From JBPBPI01 sp050954885 (lineage in GTDB: Bacteria; Pseudomonadota; Alphaproteobacteria; Caedimonadales; Caedimonadaceae), in assembly GCA_050954885.1 (NCBI GenBank), contig JBPBPI010000203.1:1-20745 (forward strand): a stretch of DNA of 20,745 bases, read 5' to 3'. The position numbers and the translations under genes were made by a program. Of this stretch, positions 1 through 7,481 are shown one piece after another (position 1 is the first letter of the stretch; each line of letters starts with the position of its first letter). Below the pieces are notes generated by a model. That model saw only the letters and a program-made list of their open reading frames with translations. It made no database searches and had not been told where the DNA came from.

Positions 1-169
1 CTATATCCATTGAGGGAACTCCTGATGTTTAAGTCTCAAGAGTTTACCTCAATACTAATGATCTTTTTTAATTATCCTTAAACGCAACTCGGGTTTATAT
101 AACGTTAAAGAAAATAAATTTAATTAAAAATTTAGTCAACGATAAATATTCATTTCTGGGAAGTATTAT

Positions 170-724
170 ATGCTTAAATTACATTTCACTAAAAAATTGG
201 TCATTTATGTTTTGTCGGGACTACTTTTCAACTCCGTCATCTTTGCGTCAGATATACTCACAGAAACAGGTATGATTGAAAAGAAAATACAAGAATTACA
301 GCTATTTTTACCAACTTTATCGTCGCCTGGTGGAAATTATGTGCCAACAGTTGTGGTCGGCAAATTGGTTTATATCTCGGGCCAGATACCAAAAGAGAAT
401 GGCCAGGTAAAATTTGTTGGCAAAGTGGGTGATAATATTTCCGAAGCAGATGCAATTAAAGCCGCTGAATTGTGCGCGCTTAATATTTTGGCACAATTAA
501 AGGCAGCAGGACTGTTGGATAAAGTAAAACGTTGTATAAAATTAACCGGGTATGTAAATGCCATGACAAACTTTACAAATCATCCAAAAATTATCAATGG
601 TGCCTCAGATTTATTGGTCAAACTTTGGAGAGATCAAGGCAAACATGCGCGTGCAGCCATTGGTGTTTCTTCGCTTCCGTCAGGCGTTGTCGTCGAAATC
701 GATGCCATATTTGAAATCGAATAA
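170..724 (+). CDS. RidA/YjgF/UK114-family protein with N-terminal signal peptide
   Basis: This is a RidA-like protein. Cytosolic RidA enzymes hydrolyse reactive enamine/imine intermediates, but this subgroup (long, about 150-residue domain) is poorly characterised. Residues about 36-184 carry the fold: SGQIP at 70-74, and a C-terminal stretch with Arg161 (HARAAIG) then LPSGVVVEID, matching the conserved Arg region that binds the substrate carboxylate in the family. Residues 1-27 look like a Sec signal peptide: Lys/His near the start, a hydrophobic core VIYVLSGLLF, and an FAS site before D28. Normal family members start near Met35 here, so the first 34 residues are an extension. An internal ATG at 272 could give a cytosolic form, but GGGA sits before the ATG at 170, which I prefer. 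It is a single-gene unit ending in a hairpin. Confidence 0.85.
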   Translation: MLKLHFTKKLVIYVLSGLLFNSVIFASDILTETGMIEKKIQELQLFLPTLSSPGGNYVPTVVVGKLVYISGQIPKENGQVKFVGKVGDNISEADAIKAAELCALNILAQLKAAGLLDKVKRCIKLTGYVNAMTNFTNHPKIINGASDLLVKLWRDQGKHARAAIGVSSLPSGVVVEIDAIFEIE

Positions 725-740
725 TCCTTGATTCATACAT

Positions 741-772
741 AAACGGATCTTGTCAGGTCCGTTTATTTTCTT
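741..772 (+). terminator. Rho-independent terminator of the RidA-like gene
   Basis: A 9-bp stem (741-749 with 756-764, one G-T pair) with a six-base loop is followed by a T-rich tail. It lies 17 bases after the stop codon and before the alanine dehydrogenase gene. Confidence 0.75.
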
Positions 773-824
773 TAATCTATGCCTTTGATAAAAATGATCT
801 ACTTTAAATGATTGAGATACAAGT

Positions 825-1949
825 ATGAAGATTGGCGTTCCGAAAGAAATTAAAGCTTATGAATATCGTGTTGGATTGACACCTACCAGTGTTCGAGAAT
901 TGATTCATCATGGTCATCAGGTTTTAATTGAAACGTCAGCAGGTATAGGATCTGGGTTTTCAGACGAAGACTATGCGCACTGTGGTGCCGAAATTATGAA
1001 TACGGCTCAAGACGTTTTTGCAGAAGCAGAAATGATTGTCAAAGTTAAAGAACCGCAACCTTCTGAAACCGCAATGTTGCGCAAAGATCAAATTTTGTTC
1101 ACCTATTTACATTTGGCGCCCGATCCCATCCAGGCAACAGGTCTGATTAATTCGCGATGTGTGGCGATTGCGTATGAAACAGTGACCAATGCGCAAGGGG
1201 CACTTCCTCTTTTAAAACCCATGAGTGAAGTGGCAGGACGTATGTCCATTCAAGTGGGCATAAGTGCTTTAGAAAAGCAAAGTGGTGGATCAGGTGTTTT
1301 AATCAGTGGTGTTCCAGGCGTTGAAAGTGGTCATGTGGTCGTCTTGGGCGGCGGTGTGGTCGGCACCAATGCTTTGCGCATGGCCTTAGGACTTGAAGCA
1401 CAAGTCACAGTCATCGATCAATCTTTGGGACGACTTGAGCAATTAAATAGTATTTTTGGAGGGCGTCTTAAAACCATTTATGCGACCATGGAAGCCATTG
1501 AACATCATGTCACGCAAGCTGATTTGGTCATTGGCGCCGTTTTAATTCCTGGAGCTGCAGCGCCACGTTTGGTGACAAGAGACATGCTTTCAAAGATGCG
1601 ACCAGGGTCAGTTTTGGTAGATGTCGCCATCGATCAAGGCGGATGTTTTGAAACAAGTGTGCCAACAACTCATGACGTTCCAACTTATATCGTGGACGGC
1701 ATTGTTCATTATTGTGTGGCCAACATGCCGGGTGGGGTGCCACGGACGTCAGCTTTGGCATTAAACAATGCAACTCTTCCCTTTATTTTGGACATTGCAA
1801 ATCGTGGCTATCTTCAAGCGTTGCTTGAAAATCCTCATTTAATGAATGGATTGAACGTGTGTCAGGGCGCAATTACTTGTGAACCCGTTGCCAAAAGTTT
1901 AGGTCTTTCCTATGTTGATCCGTATATTCTTTTAAGAGATATGATGTAA
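825..1949 (+). CDS. ald: Alanine dehydrogenase
   Basis: NAD-dependent alanine dehydrogenase interconverts L-alanine with pyruvate and ammonia. The 374-residue length is typical. The start MKIGVPKEIK, Arg15 in EYRVGLTP, Lys75 in VKVKEP and His96 in YLHLAPD match the substrate-binding and catalytic residues of the family. The Rossmann motif GGGVVGTNA is at 175-183, and the VDVAIDQGG segment lies near residue 268. The ATG at 825 gives the family-standard N terminus; the ribosome site before it is weak. It stands alone: a terminator precedes it and a 233-base AT-rich gap follows. In a host-associated bacterium it would let alanine serve as a carbon and nitrogen source (inference). Confidence 0.96.
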   Translation: MKIGVPKEIKAYEYRVGLTPTSVRELIHHGHQVLIETSAGIGSGFSDEDYAHCGAEIMNTAQDVFAEAEMIVKVKEPQPSETAMLRKDQILFTYLHLAPDPIQATGLINSRCVAIAYETVTNAQGALPLLKPMSEVAGRMSIQVGISALEKQSGGSGVLISGVPGVESGHVVVLGGGVVGTNALRMALGLEAQVTVIDQSLGRLEQLNSIFGGRLKTIYATMEAIEHHVTQADLVIGAVLIPGAAAPRLVTRDMLSKMRPGSVLVDVAIDQGGCFETSVPTTHDVPTYIVDGIVHYCVANMPGGVPRTSALALNNATLPFILDIANRGYLQALLENPHLMNGLNVCQGAITCEPVAKSLGLSYVDPYILLRDMM

Positions 1950-2182
1950 AGTGAAAAATATTCATACTATATAAATAAATTCAGCTTAAGATAATTGATT
2001 AATCCCAATATTAACAATTATTTAATTCTTATATATGAATAGAAGTATGAATAATTAATTAAAAAACTTGCTCAATAGCTCTTGCATTTACATTAATTTC
2101 GTTGTTAGATTTTAAAAGACACAAAACTAAACATAAAAAATTGTGTTCATAAACTCATCATATAAATTATAGGGAGCTACAA

Positions 2183-2644
2183 ATGAGTGATTTTGACAAA
2201 AAACAAGGTCAAGAATTTCAAGGTGGACAATCATTTAATCAAGGTTCAGGATTTCAAGGCGGGCAAGGTCAAGGCGGGCAAGGTCAAGGCGGGCAAGGTC
2301 AAGGCGGGCAAGGTCAAGGTGGACAAGGTCAAGGTGGACAAGGTCAAGGTGGACAAGGTCAAGAATTTTTTAATCAAGGCCAACAAGGATTCGCACAAAA
2401 CGGTCCAGGCGCTTTCGTTTGGCTGCGGTGGAGTGATAACGCACCTGAAAGCGCACGTAAAGAGTTCGCAAACGCAGGTTTTAACAATTGGTATTGCAAA
2501 AGCGGTGACTGGAATTGCAAATTTTGGATTCCTGCGCAATCTGAAGCAGAAGCTAAAAAATTCTTTGACGCTAAGTTTGGCAAAAATGAATTCGTCAAAG
2601 ATACAAAATTTGAATGGAATTGGAATCAAGGCGTAGCTGCTTAA
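2183..2644 (+). CDS. GGQGQ-repeat protein with Trp/Cys-rich C-terminal domain, unknown function
   Basis: I do not recognise this 153-residue protein. Residues 1-77 are low complexity (Gly, Gln, Phe, Asn), with seven consecutive GGQGQ units at residues 26-60, and should be disordered. Residues 78-149 look like a small folded domain: seven Trp (80, 83, 103, 110, 115, 145, 147), two Cys (105 and 112, seven apart) and a charged helix SEAEAKKFFDAKFGK. There is no signal peptide or membrane segment. A good AGGGAG ribosome site stands before the ATG, and a strong hairpin follows the stop, so it is a one-gene transcript. The repeat also keeps other frames open (149 codons in + frame 2187-2636 and 127 on the - strand). 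The ribosome site and the domain-like C terminus favour the frame given here. Confidence 0.82.
   Translation: MSDFDKKQGQEFQGGQSFNQGSGFQGGQGQGGQGQGGQGQGGQGQGGQGQGGQGQGGQGQEFFNQGQQGFAQNGPGAFVWLRWSDNAPESARKEFANAGFNNWYCKSGDWNCKFWIPAQSEAEAKKFFDAKFGKNEFVKDTKFEWNWNQGVAA
2258..2362 (+). repeat. Seven tandem 15-bp repeats encoding GGQGQ
   Basis: Four copies of ggcgggcaaggtcaa are followed by three of ggtggacaaggtcaa, head to tail with no interruption. Copies are identical within each block, so recent unit duplication is likely. The 15-bp length keeps frame, so copy-number change would only lengthen or shorten the disordered region. Confidence 0.97.
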
Positions 2645-2666
2645 TTTTATACTTTAATACCTAATG

Positions 2667-2706
2667 TTGAAGAAAAGCTTAAGATTACACTTGAGCTTTT
2701 CTTCAA
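2667..2706 (+). terminator. Long hairpin after the GGQGQ-protein gene
   Basis: Arms 2667-2683 and 2690-2706 pair over 17 bp (one G-T pair) around a six-base loop. The T-rich run lies inside the 3' arm rather than after it, so this is a likely but not textbook terminator. Confidence 0.6.
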
Positions 2707-2838
2707 ATATAATGTTTAAAAAAGATAATATAATCTCATTTATTTTTATAAAATTATTCTCTGAATAAAATAAATCATAAGCTTACATTTCCAAAAGTAG
2801 ACTAATAAATTTTAATATATTTTTTATTATTTCTTGAT

Positions 2839-2854
2839 AATCTTGCACAAGATT
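2839..2854. promoter_or_regulatory. Palindrome upstream of the H-NOX operon, possible operator
   Basis: The 7-2-7 inverted repeat aatcttg-ca-caagatt is perfect. It lies 36 bases before the Fur-like site and about 170 bases before the H-NOX start. I do not match it to a known regulator. Confidence 0.3.
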
Positions 2855-2890
2855 GCATAAGGAGTTTGTTCAATAATTTTAAAATATAGT

Positions 2891-2909
2891 GCTGATAATA
2901 ATTATCAGC
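2891..2909. promoter_or_regulatory. Fur-box-like operator upstream of H-NOX
   Basis: gctgataataattatcagc is a perfect 9-1-9 palindrome. Its core (2893-2907) is an exact match to the 7-1-7 Fur consensus TGATAATnATTATCA. It lies 116 bases before the H-NOX ATG. Binding by Fur or a relative (Mur, Irr) is inference. A small hairpin is the alternative, but no T-run follows and no gene ends nearby. Confidence 0.5.
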
Positions 2910-3024
2910 TTATTGATTTTGTTTATTATAAAACTACCAAAATCATATAACTTATATTTAATTTAAATACATATAATCAAATTGAGTCATTGTTTTCAAT
3001 AAAGATAATATCAGGGAGAAATTT

Positions 3025-3570
3025 ATGAAAGGTATCGTATTTACATCATTTCTTGAGATGGTTGACGAAATGTTTGGTGAAGAGATGACGGAAGATATTA
3101 TTGACTCTTGTGATTTACCTTCAAAAGGTGCCTATACGTCTGTAGGAACTTATCAGTTTGATGAAATGGCTCAATTGGCAACAGTTTTATCTCAAAAAGT
3201 TTCAATTGACATTGAAAAACTTCTTTTTACTTTTGGCAAATATATTTTTGTAAAATTTACAGTTTATTATGCAGGAAAATATGAAAATAAAAAAAATGCT
3301 TTTGAATTTTTAAAATCAATTAACGATCATATTCATATTGAAGTCAAGAAACTTTACCCGGATGCTGAACTGCCTGAATTTAGTTTTACTGAAAGTTCAA
3401 AAGATAATATGTGTCTAATTTATAAATCCACACGACCTTTGGCAGATTTTGCCGAAGGTATGATTTATGGATGTTTTGATTATTATGAAGAAAAAATTGA
3501 AATCATACGCGATGATATTTGTAATGATAACAATAAAACAGAAGTTCATTTTCATCTTAAAAAAGTTTAA
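3025..3570 (+). CDS. H-NOX haem nitric-oxide sensor protein
   Basis: This is a stand-alone H-NOX (HNOB) domain of 181 residues, the usual size. Such proteins bind b-type haem, sense NO and pass the signal to a partner protein. Visible hallmarks are the start MKGIVFTSF, His104 in IHIEVKKLYPDAELP as the proximal haem ligand, Pro117 (the conserved haem-distorting proline, 13 residues after the His), and Y133-x-S135-x-R137, which binds the haem propionates. The position of the distal Tyr of O2-binding H-NOX proteins (nine after the motif Tyr) is Phe142, which predicts NO rather than stable O2 binding. A good AGGGAG precedes the ATG. The c-di-GMP enzyme starts two bases after the stop, so the pair is surely co-transcribed and the enzyme is the likely partner. 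Confidence 0.95.
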   Translation: MKGIVFTSFLEMVDEMFGEEMTEDIIDSCDLPSKGAYTSVGTYQFDEMAQLATVLSQKVSIDIEKLLFTFGKYIFVKFTVYYAGKYENKKNAFEFLKSINDHIHIEVKKLYPDAELPEFSFTESSKDNMCLIYKSTRPLADFAEGMIYGCFDYYEEKIEIIRDDICNDNNKTEVHFHLKKV

Positions 3571-3572
3571 AT

Positions 3573-5402
3573 ATGACTTTGTCTTTAAATAAAACTGATT
3601 TAAACAATGATGACTTTTTATCAGTTTTAAAAAGAAGAGTTGCCCGCGAACAATTGGCTCGAAAAACTGCTGAAGCTTTGCTCGAGGCCAGAAGTCTGGA
3701 ACTTTTTCAGGCCAATCGAGAATTGGCTGTTAGCCAAGAAAGATTTATTTTGGCGGCTCAAGGATCCAATGACGGTATTTGGGACTGGAATATACTTACA
3801 AACGAAACGTACTATTCTAACAATTGGTATAAAATTATTGGTTACGAAAGTGTTGATTTTATCAACACAATGGCAAATTGGATGTCTCATATTCATCTTC
3901 ATGACCGAAAAATTGTAAGGTCAGCCATCAGTATATTTAAATCAAAACCCCAAATCCCTTTTATTTGTGAATATCGAATGCGACATTTTAAAGGACATTT
4001 CATTTGGGTATTGACCAAAGGAAGTGGAATTTTGGACGGTCAAGGAAATGTGATTCGGATGGCAGGATCTCAAACAGATATCACCCATCAAAAAATGATT
4101 CAGAAGCAACTCACAAAAGCAGCTCACTACGATAAATTAACTGGCCTTTTTAATAGATTAATTTTTACCGAACGATTAAGCCGACAATTACAGCTTAATA
4201 TTCATCAAGATTTTGCTGTATTATTTATTGATCTTGATGGTTTTAAACATATTAATGACACTCTTGGCCATAATATAGGCGATAAACTTCTTATGGTTAT
4301 TGCTCGCCGTTTAAAAGAATGTATTCGAGAAGAAGATACCTTAGCCCGTTGGGGGGGCGATGAATTCACAGTTTTAATCCAACATTATCATTCCATTGAA
4401 GAAATTAAAAAATTATCTGAACGACTTTTGAAAAATATCAGTAAATCAATTACATTATCAGGTCATGAAATTTTTCCCCAAGCCAGTATTGGTATTACGT
4501 TGGCTTCAAAGAAATATCGTAATGCTGATGAATTGTTAAGAGAAGCTGATCTGGCAATGTACAATGCAAAAGCCAACGGTAAGGGTAAAAGTATTATATT
4601 CAATAAAGAGATGTCTCATGAAAATCAAAAAAGATTTAATATTGAAACCAGTATGCGCAAATCATATGAAAAAGAAGAATTTATTTTATATTATCAACCT
4701 ATTGTAAATTTAAAGACCAAAAAATTTGTTGGTTTTGAATCTTTAATGAGATGGAATCATCCTCAATTAGGCCATATTATGCCATCGGATTTTATTAAAT
4801 TTGCTGAAGAGAGTAATATTATTAATTTATTAGGAAGATATGCTTTGGTAGAATCTTGTAAAACTTTAAAATTTCTTCATCATAAATTTAATAATCCACA
4901 TTTGTTTTCAAGTATTAATGTATCCGCACGTCAGTTGATAGATCCTTTTTTTGCTCAAGATGTCGATAAAATTTTTAAAGAATATGACATTAATCCCACG
5001 CATATAAAATTGGAAATTACAGAAACCACCATGGTTGAATCTAAAATTGAAGTTAGAAATACCATTTTTGATTTGAATAATCTTGGTGTTAAACTCAGCA
5101 TTGATGATTTTGGCACAGGTTATTCTTCTTTAACTCTTTTACATCAATATCCTTTTGATTGCGTTAAAATTGATCGTTCTTTTACTTGTGAAGTGACCGA
5201 GAATCCTAAATCTCAAAAATTGATTAAAGCTATTACACAAATGGCCAAAGCTTTGGAAATTGAAACAATTATAGAGGGTGTGGAGACTGAAAAAGAATTA
5301 GAGTTCAGTATTCAATGTGATTGTGATCTGGGTCAAGGCTATTATTTTTCTCAACCGCTTGATTTTGAAAATTTACAAAATTATATGACGTTGAATTTAT
5401 AA
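3573..5402 (+). CDS. PAS-GGDEF-EAL cyclic-di-GMP turnover protein
   Basis: This 609-residue cytosolic protein has both synthesis and breakdown domains for cyclic-di-GMP. Residues about 20-56 form a coiled coil, about 57-175 a PAS/PAC domain, about 180-345 a GGDEF domain and about 355-609 an EAL domain. The GGDEF motif at 261-265 is intact, with metal Asp220 and an RxxD product-inhibition site at 252-255. The EAL motif reads E389-S-L, but the metal/catalytic set appears complete: E389, N449, E481, D511-D512, K532, E568. Either or both activities may be live. No transmembrane segment is seen. The ATG is two bases after the H-NOX stop and lacks a clear ribosome site of its own, suggesting translational coupling. 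H-NOX paired with c-di-GMP enzymes is known from Shewanella and Legionella, where NO changes c-di-GMP and biofilm behaviour. Confidence 0.95.
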   Translation: MTLSLNKTDLNNDDFLSVLKRRVAREQLARKTAEALLEARSLELFQANRELAVSQERFILAAQGSNDGIWDWNILTNETYYSNNWYKIIGYESVDFINTMANWMSHIHLHDRKIVRSAISIFKSKPQIPFICEYRMRHFKGHFIWVLTKGSGILDGQGNVIRMAGSQTDITHQKMIQKQLTKAAHYDKLTGLFNRLIFTERLSRQLQLNIHQDFAVLFIDLDGFKHINDTLGHNIGDKLLMVIARRLKECIREEDTLARWGGDEFTVLIQHYHSIEEIKKLSERLLKNISKSITLSGHEIFPQASIGITLASKKYRNADELLREADLAMYNAKANGKGKSIIFNKEMSHENQKRFNIETSMRKSYEKEEFILYYQPIVNLKTKKFVGFESLMRWNHPQLGHIMPSDFIKFAEESNIINLLGRYALVESCKTLKFLHHKFNNPHLFSSINVSARQLIDPFFAQDVDKIFKEYDINPTHIKLEITETTMVESKIEVRNTIFDLNNLGVKLSIDDFGTGYSSLTLLHQYPFDCVKIDRSFTCEVTENPKSQKLIKAITQMAKALEIETIIEGVETEKELEFSIQCDCDLGQGYYFSQPLDFENLQNYMTLNL

Positions 5403-5424
5403 TTATTATTTTAAGAAACTAAAA

Positions 5425-5460
5425 ATAAGAGACTATATAATTTATTTTATAGCCTCTTAT
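5425..5460. terminator. Bidirectional terminator between the c-di-GMP gene and ftsH
   Basis: Arms 5425-5437 and 5448-5460 pair over 13 positions with one A-C mismatch around a ten-base AT loop. It lies between two convergent genes and can serve both. Confidence 0.65.
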
Positions 5461-5482
5461 GATTTAGGTTTCGCTTATTATT

Positions 5483-7402
5483 TTAAGTTGTTGATACTTC
5501 ATCAGCAGTCACAGCTTTTGTAGTTTTGCGTCGAGGCGTAGTTGAGCTGCGCGGTGTTTTAGGTTTTGCTGGTGTATCAGAAATTGAGCGATGAATCTTA
5601 CCTTTTTCCAACAACTCACGAATTTCGTCCCCTGATAAAGTTTCTAACTCAATCAGTGTTTTGGCCAACAAATGTAATCCATCGATATGATCCGTTAAAA
5701 TTTTCTTTGCTTTTTTGTATGAACTGTCGACAATCAATCGGATTTCTTTATCAATCAAAGTCGCTGTTTCCTCTGAAACATTTTTGGGCGCAGCCATGCC
5801 ATGGGCTGCATAAGATTCTTCATCAGCATTGGAATAAGCAAGGGGACCTAGCTTATCGCTCATGCCCCATTCAACCACCATACGGCGTGCAATATCGGTC
5901 GCATGATGAATGTCAGACGAAGCGCCTGTGGTCACCTTGTCATAGCCAAAGATTAACTCTTCTGCCAAACGTCCGCCCATAAAGATGGCAACATTGGCAA
6001 TGAGTTCAAGTCGAGTTTTAGAGGTGCGATCATTTTCTGGCAATTGTTGAACCATACCCAAGGCGCGACCGCGCGGAATAATGGTTGCTTTATAAATTGG
6101 ATCAGATCCTGGAATATAAAAAGAAATCAAAGCATGACCAGCTTCATGATACGCCGTTAAACTTTTTTGTTCATCGGTAATCATTAATGTTCGTCTTTCA
6201 GGTCCCATCATAACTTTATCTTTGGCTTCTTCAAAATCGCGCATCATTACCACACGTTGATTGTGGCGTGCTGCAAGAAGAGCGCCTTCATTGACCAAAT
6301 TGGCGAGTTCTGCCCCTGAAAATCCAGGTGTTCCACGGGCAATCACACGGGCATCAACGTCACTTGAAATTGGCACTTTGGTCATATGAACTTTTAAAAT
6401 GGCTTCACGACCTTTGATATCAGGGAGAGAGACTACGACCTCGCGATCAAAACGACCAGGACGTGTTAAAGCGCTGTCCAGAACATCGGGACGGTTGGTA
6501 GCTGCAATCAAAATGACACCCTCGTTGGTTTCAAATCCATCCATTTCGACGAGTAATTGGTTAAGGGTTTGTTCGCGTTCATCATTAACACGTCCCATGC
6601 TGCCACCGCGATGACGACCGACGGCATCAATTTCGTCGATGAAAATAATACAAGGCGCGTTTTTCTTGCCTTGTTCAAATAAATCGCGTACACGACTGGC
6701 ACCCACACCTACGAACATCTCCACAAAGTCGGAACCAGAAATCGTAAAGAAAGGCACATTGGCTTCTCCGGCGATGGCACGTGCAAGCAACGTTTTACCG
6801 GTTCCAGGTGAGCCAACCAACAAAACACCTTTTGGAATTTTACCTCCCAATTTTTGAAATTTTTGAGGATCTTTCAAATATTCAACGATTTCAGACATTT
6901 CTTCTTTGGCTTCATCACATCCGGCCACATCCGAGAACAAAACACGTTCAGATTTTTCATTTAAGAGACGCGCACGTGATTTGCCAAAACCCATGGCACG
7001 ATTGTTACCAGATTGCATTTGACGCAGAAAAAATACCCACACGCCAATCAATAACAACATGGGAAACCAAGAAATAAAAATTTGAAAGAGTGTTGAAGAT
7101 CCTTCTTCGGCAGAATCAACTGTGATCTGCACCCCTTTATCAAACAATTTATCAACCAGATTTGGATAATAAGTGGGGGTGACAGTTTTAAAAGCTGTTC
7201 CATCCACCAATGTTCCTTGAATAACATTTCCCTTCATTTCAACAGATTTGATTGAACCTTTATCAACATCTGTTAAGAAAGTTGAAAAGTTGACAGAACG
7301 TCCATTAGTATGCTCTCGTCCGCCTTGGAAAAGAGTATACAAAACCATCAAAAAGAGGCCAGCAATGACCCAAAGTACAATGTTGCGATTGAAGTTATTC
7401 AA
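5483..7402 (-). CDS. ftsH: ATP-dependent zinc metalloprotease FtsH
   Basis: FtsH is a membrane-anchored hexameric AAA+ protease that degrades misfolded membrane proteins and short-lived regulators. The 639 residues have the standard order: membrane helix about 7-26, periplasmic part, second helix about 104-127, then the AAA+ module with Walker A GSPGTGKT (197-204), pore loop FVEMFVG (226-232) and Walker B IIFIDEID (252-259), then the zinc protease HEAGH (419-423). A basic, Pro/Thr-rich tail follows. The start is TTG (7400-7402), chosen because AAGGAG sits eight bases before it and no in-frame ATG fits. It is the last gene of cpoB-tilS-ftsH, 79 bases after tilS; that spacer holds an imperfect inverted repeat (7431-7436 with 7457-7462). 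Confidence 0.98.
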   Translation of the reverse strand: MNNFNRNIVLWVIAGLFLMVLYTLFQGGREHTNGRSVNFSTFLTDVDKGSIKSVEMKGNVIQGTLVDGTAFKTVTPTYYPNLVDKLFDKGVQITVDSAEEGSSTLFQIFISWFPMLLLIGVWVFFLRQMQSGNNRAMGFGKSRARLLNEKSERVLFSDVAGCDEAKEEMSEIVEYLKDPQKFQKLGGKIPKGVLLVGSPGTGKTLLARAIAGEANVPFFTISGSDFVEMFVGVGASRVRDLFEQGKKNAPCIIFIDEIDAVGRHRGGSMGRVNDEREQTLNQLLVEMDGFETNEGVILIAATNRPDVLDSALTRPGRFDREVVVSLPDIKGREAILKVHMTKVPISSDVDARVIARGTPGFSGAELANLVNEGALLAARHNQRVVMMRDFEEAKDKVMMGPERRTLMITDEQKSLTAYHEAGHALISFYIPGSDPIYKATIIPRGRALGMVQQLPENDRTSKTRLELIANVAIFMGGRLAEELIFGYDKVTTGASSDIHHATDIARRMVVEWGMSDKLGPLAYSNADEESYAAHGMAAPKNVSEETATLIDKEIRLIVDSSYKKAKKILTDHIDGLHLLAKTLIELETLSGDEIRELLEKGKIHRSISDTPAKPKTPRSSTTPRRKTTKAVTADEVSTT

Positions 7403-7481
7403 CGAGGACGCTCCTTGGTAAAACCTGTTTAATCACAATTAAGACAAGCGAATTAAGTGATTGTAATATAGATTGATCCTT

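Larger units (their letters stand above)
2645..3024. other. 380-base AT-rich spacer with terminator, two palindromes and putative promoter
   Basis: I see no credible gene. It holds the hairpin at 2667-2706, the palindromes at 2839-2854 and 2891-2909, a perfect TATAAT at 2972-2977 with no good -35, and the AGGGAG ribosome site of the H-NOX gene at 3013-3018. A TTGAGT/GATAAT pair at 2982/3004 would start transcription inside that ribosome site, so it is doubtful. Confidence 0.6.

Noticed and set aside
12..50. Imperfect inverted repeat and a nine-codon tail (ISIEGTPDV then TAA at 30-32) at the left edge
   Set aside because: It could be the end of an upstream gene with its terminator, but the evidence is too short to claim.
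1959..2053. Ten-base inverted repeat (tattcatact and agtatgaata) 75 bases apart after ald
   Set aside because: The loop is too long for a terminator, the arms are AT-rich, and no second supporting feature was found.
2187..2636. A second long + frame (149 codons, KAGKVK/KVKVD repeats) and a 127-codon - strand frame over the GGQGQ gene
   Set aside because: The 15-bp repeat lacks stop codons in several frames. Neither frame has a ribosome site matching the AGGGAG before 2183, and their downstream parts do not look like a folded domain.
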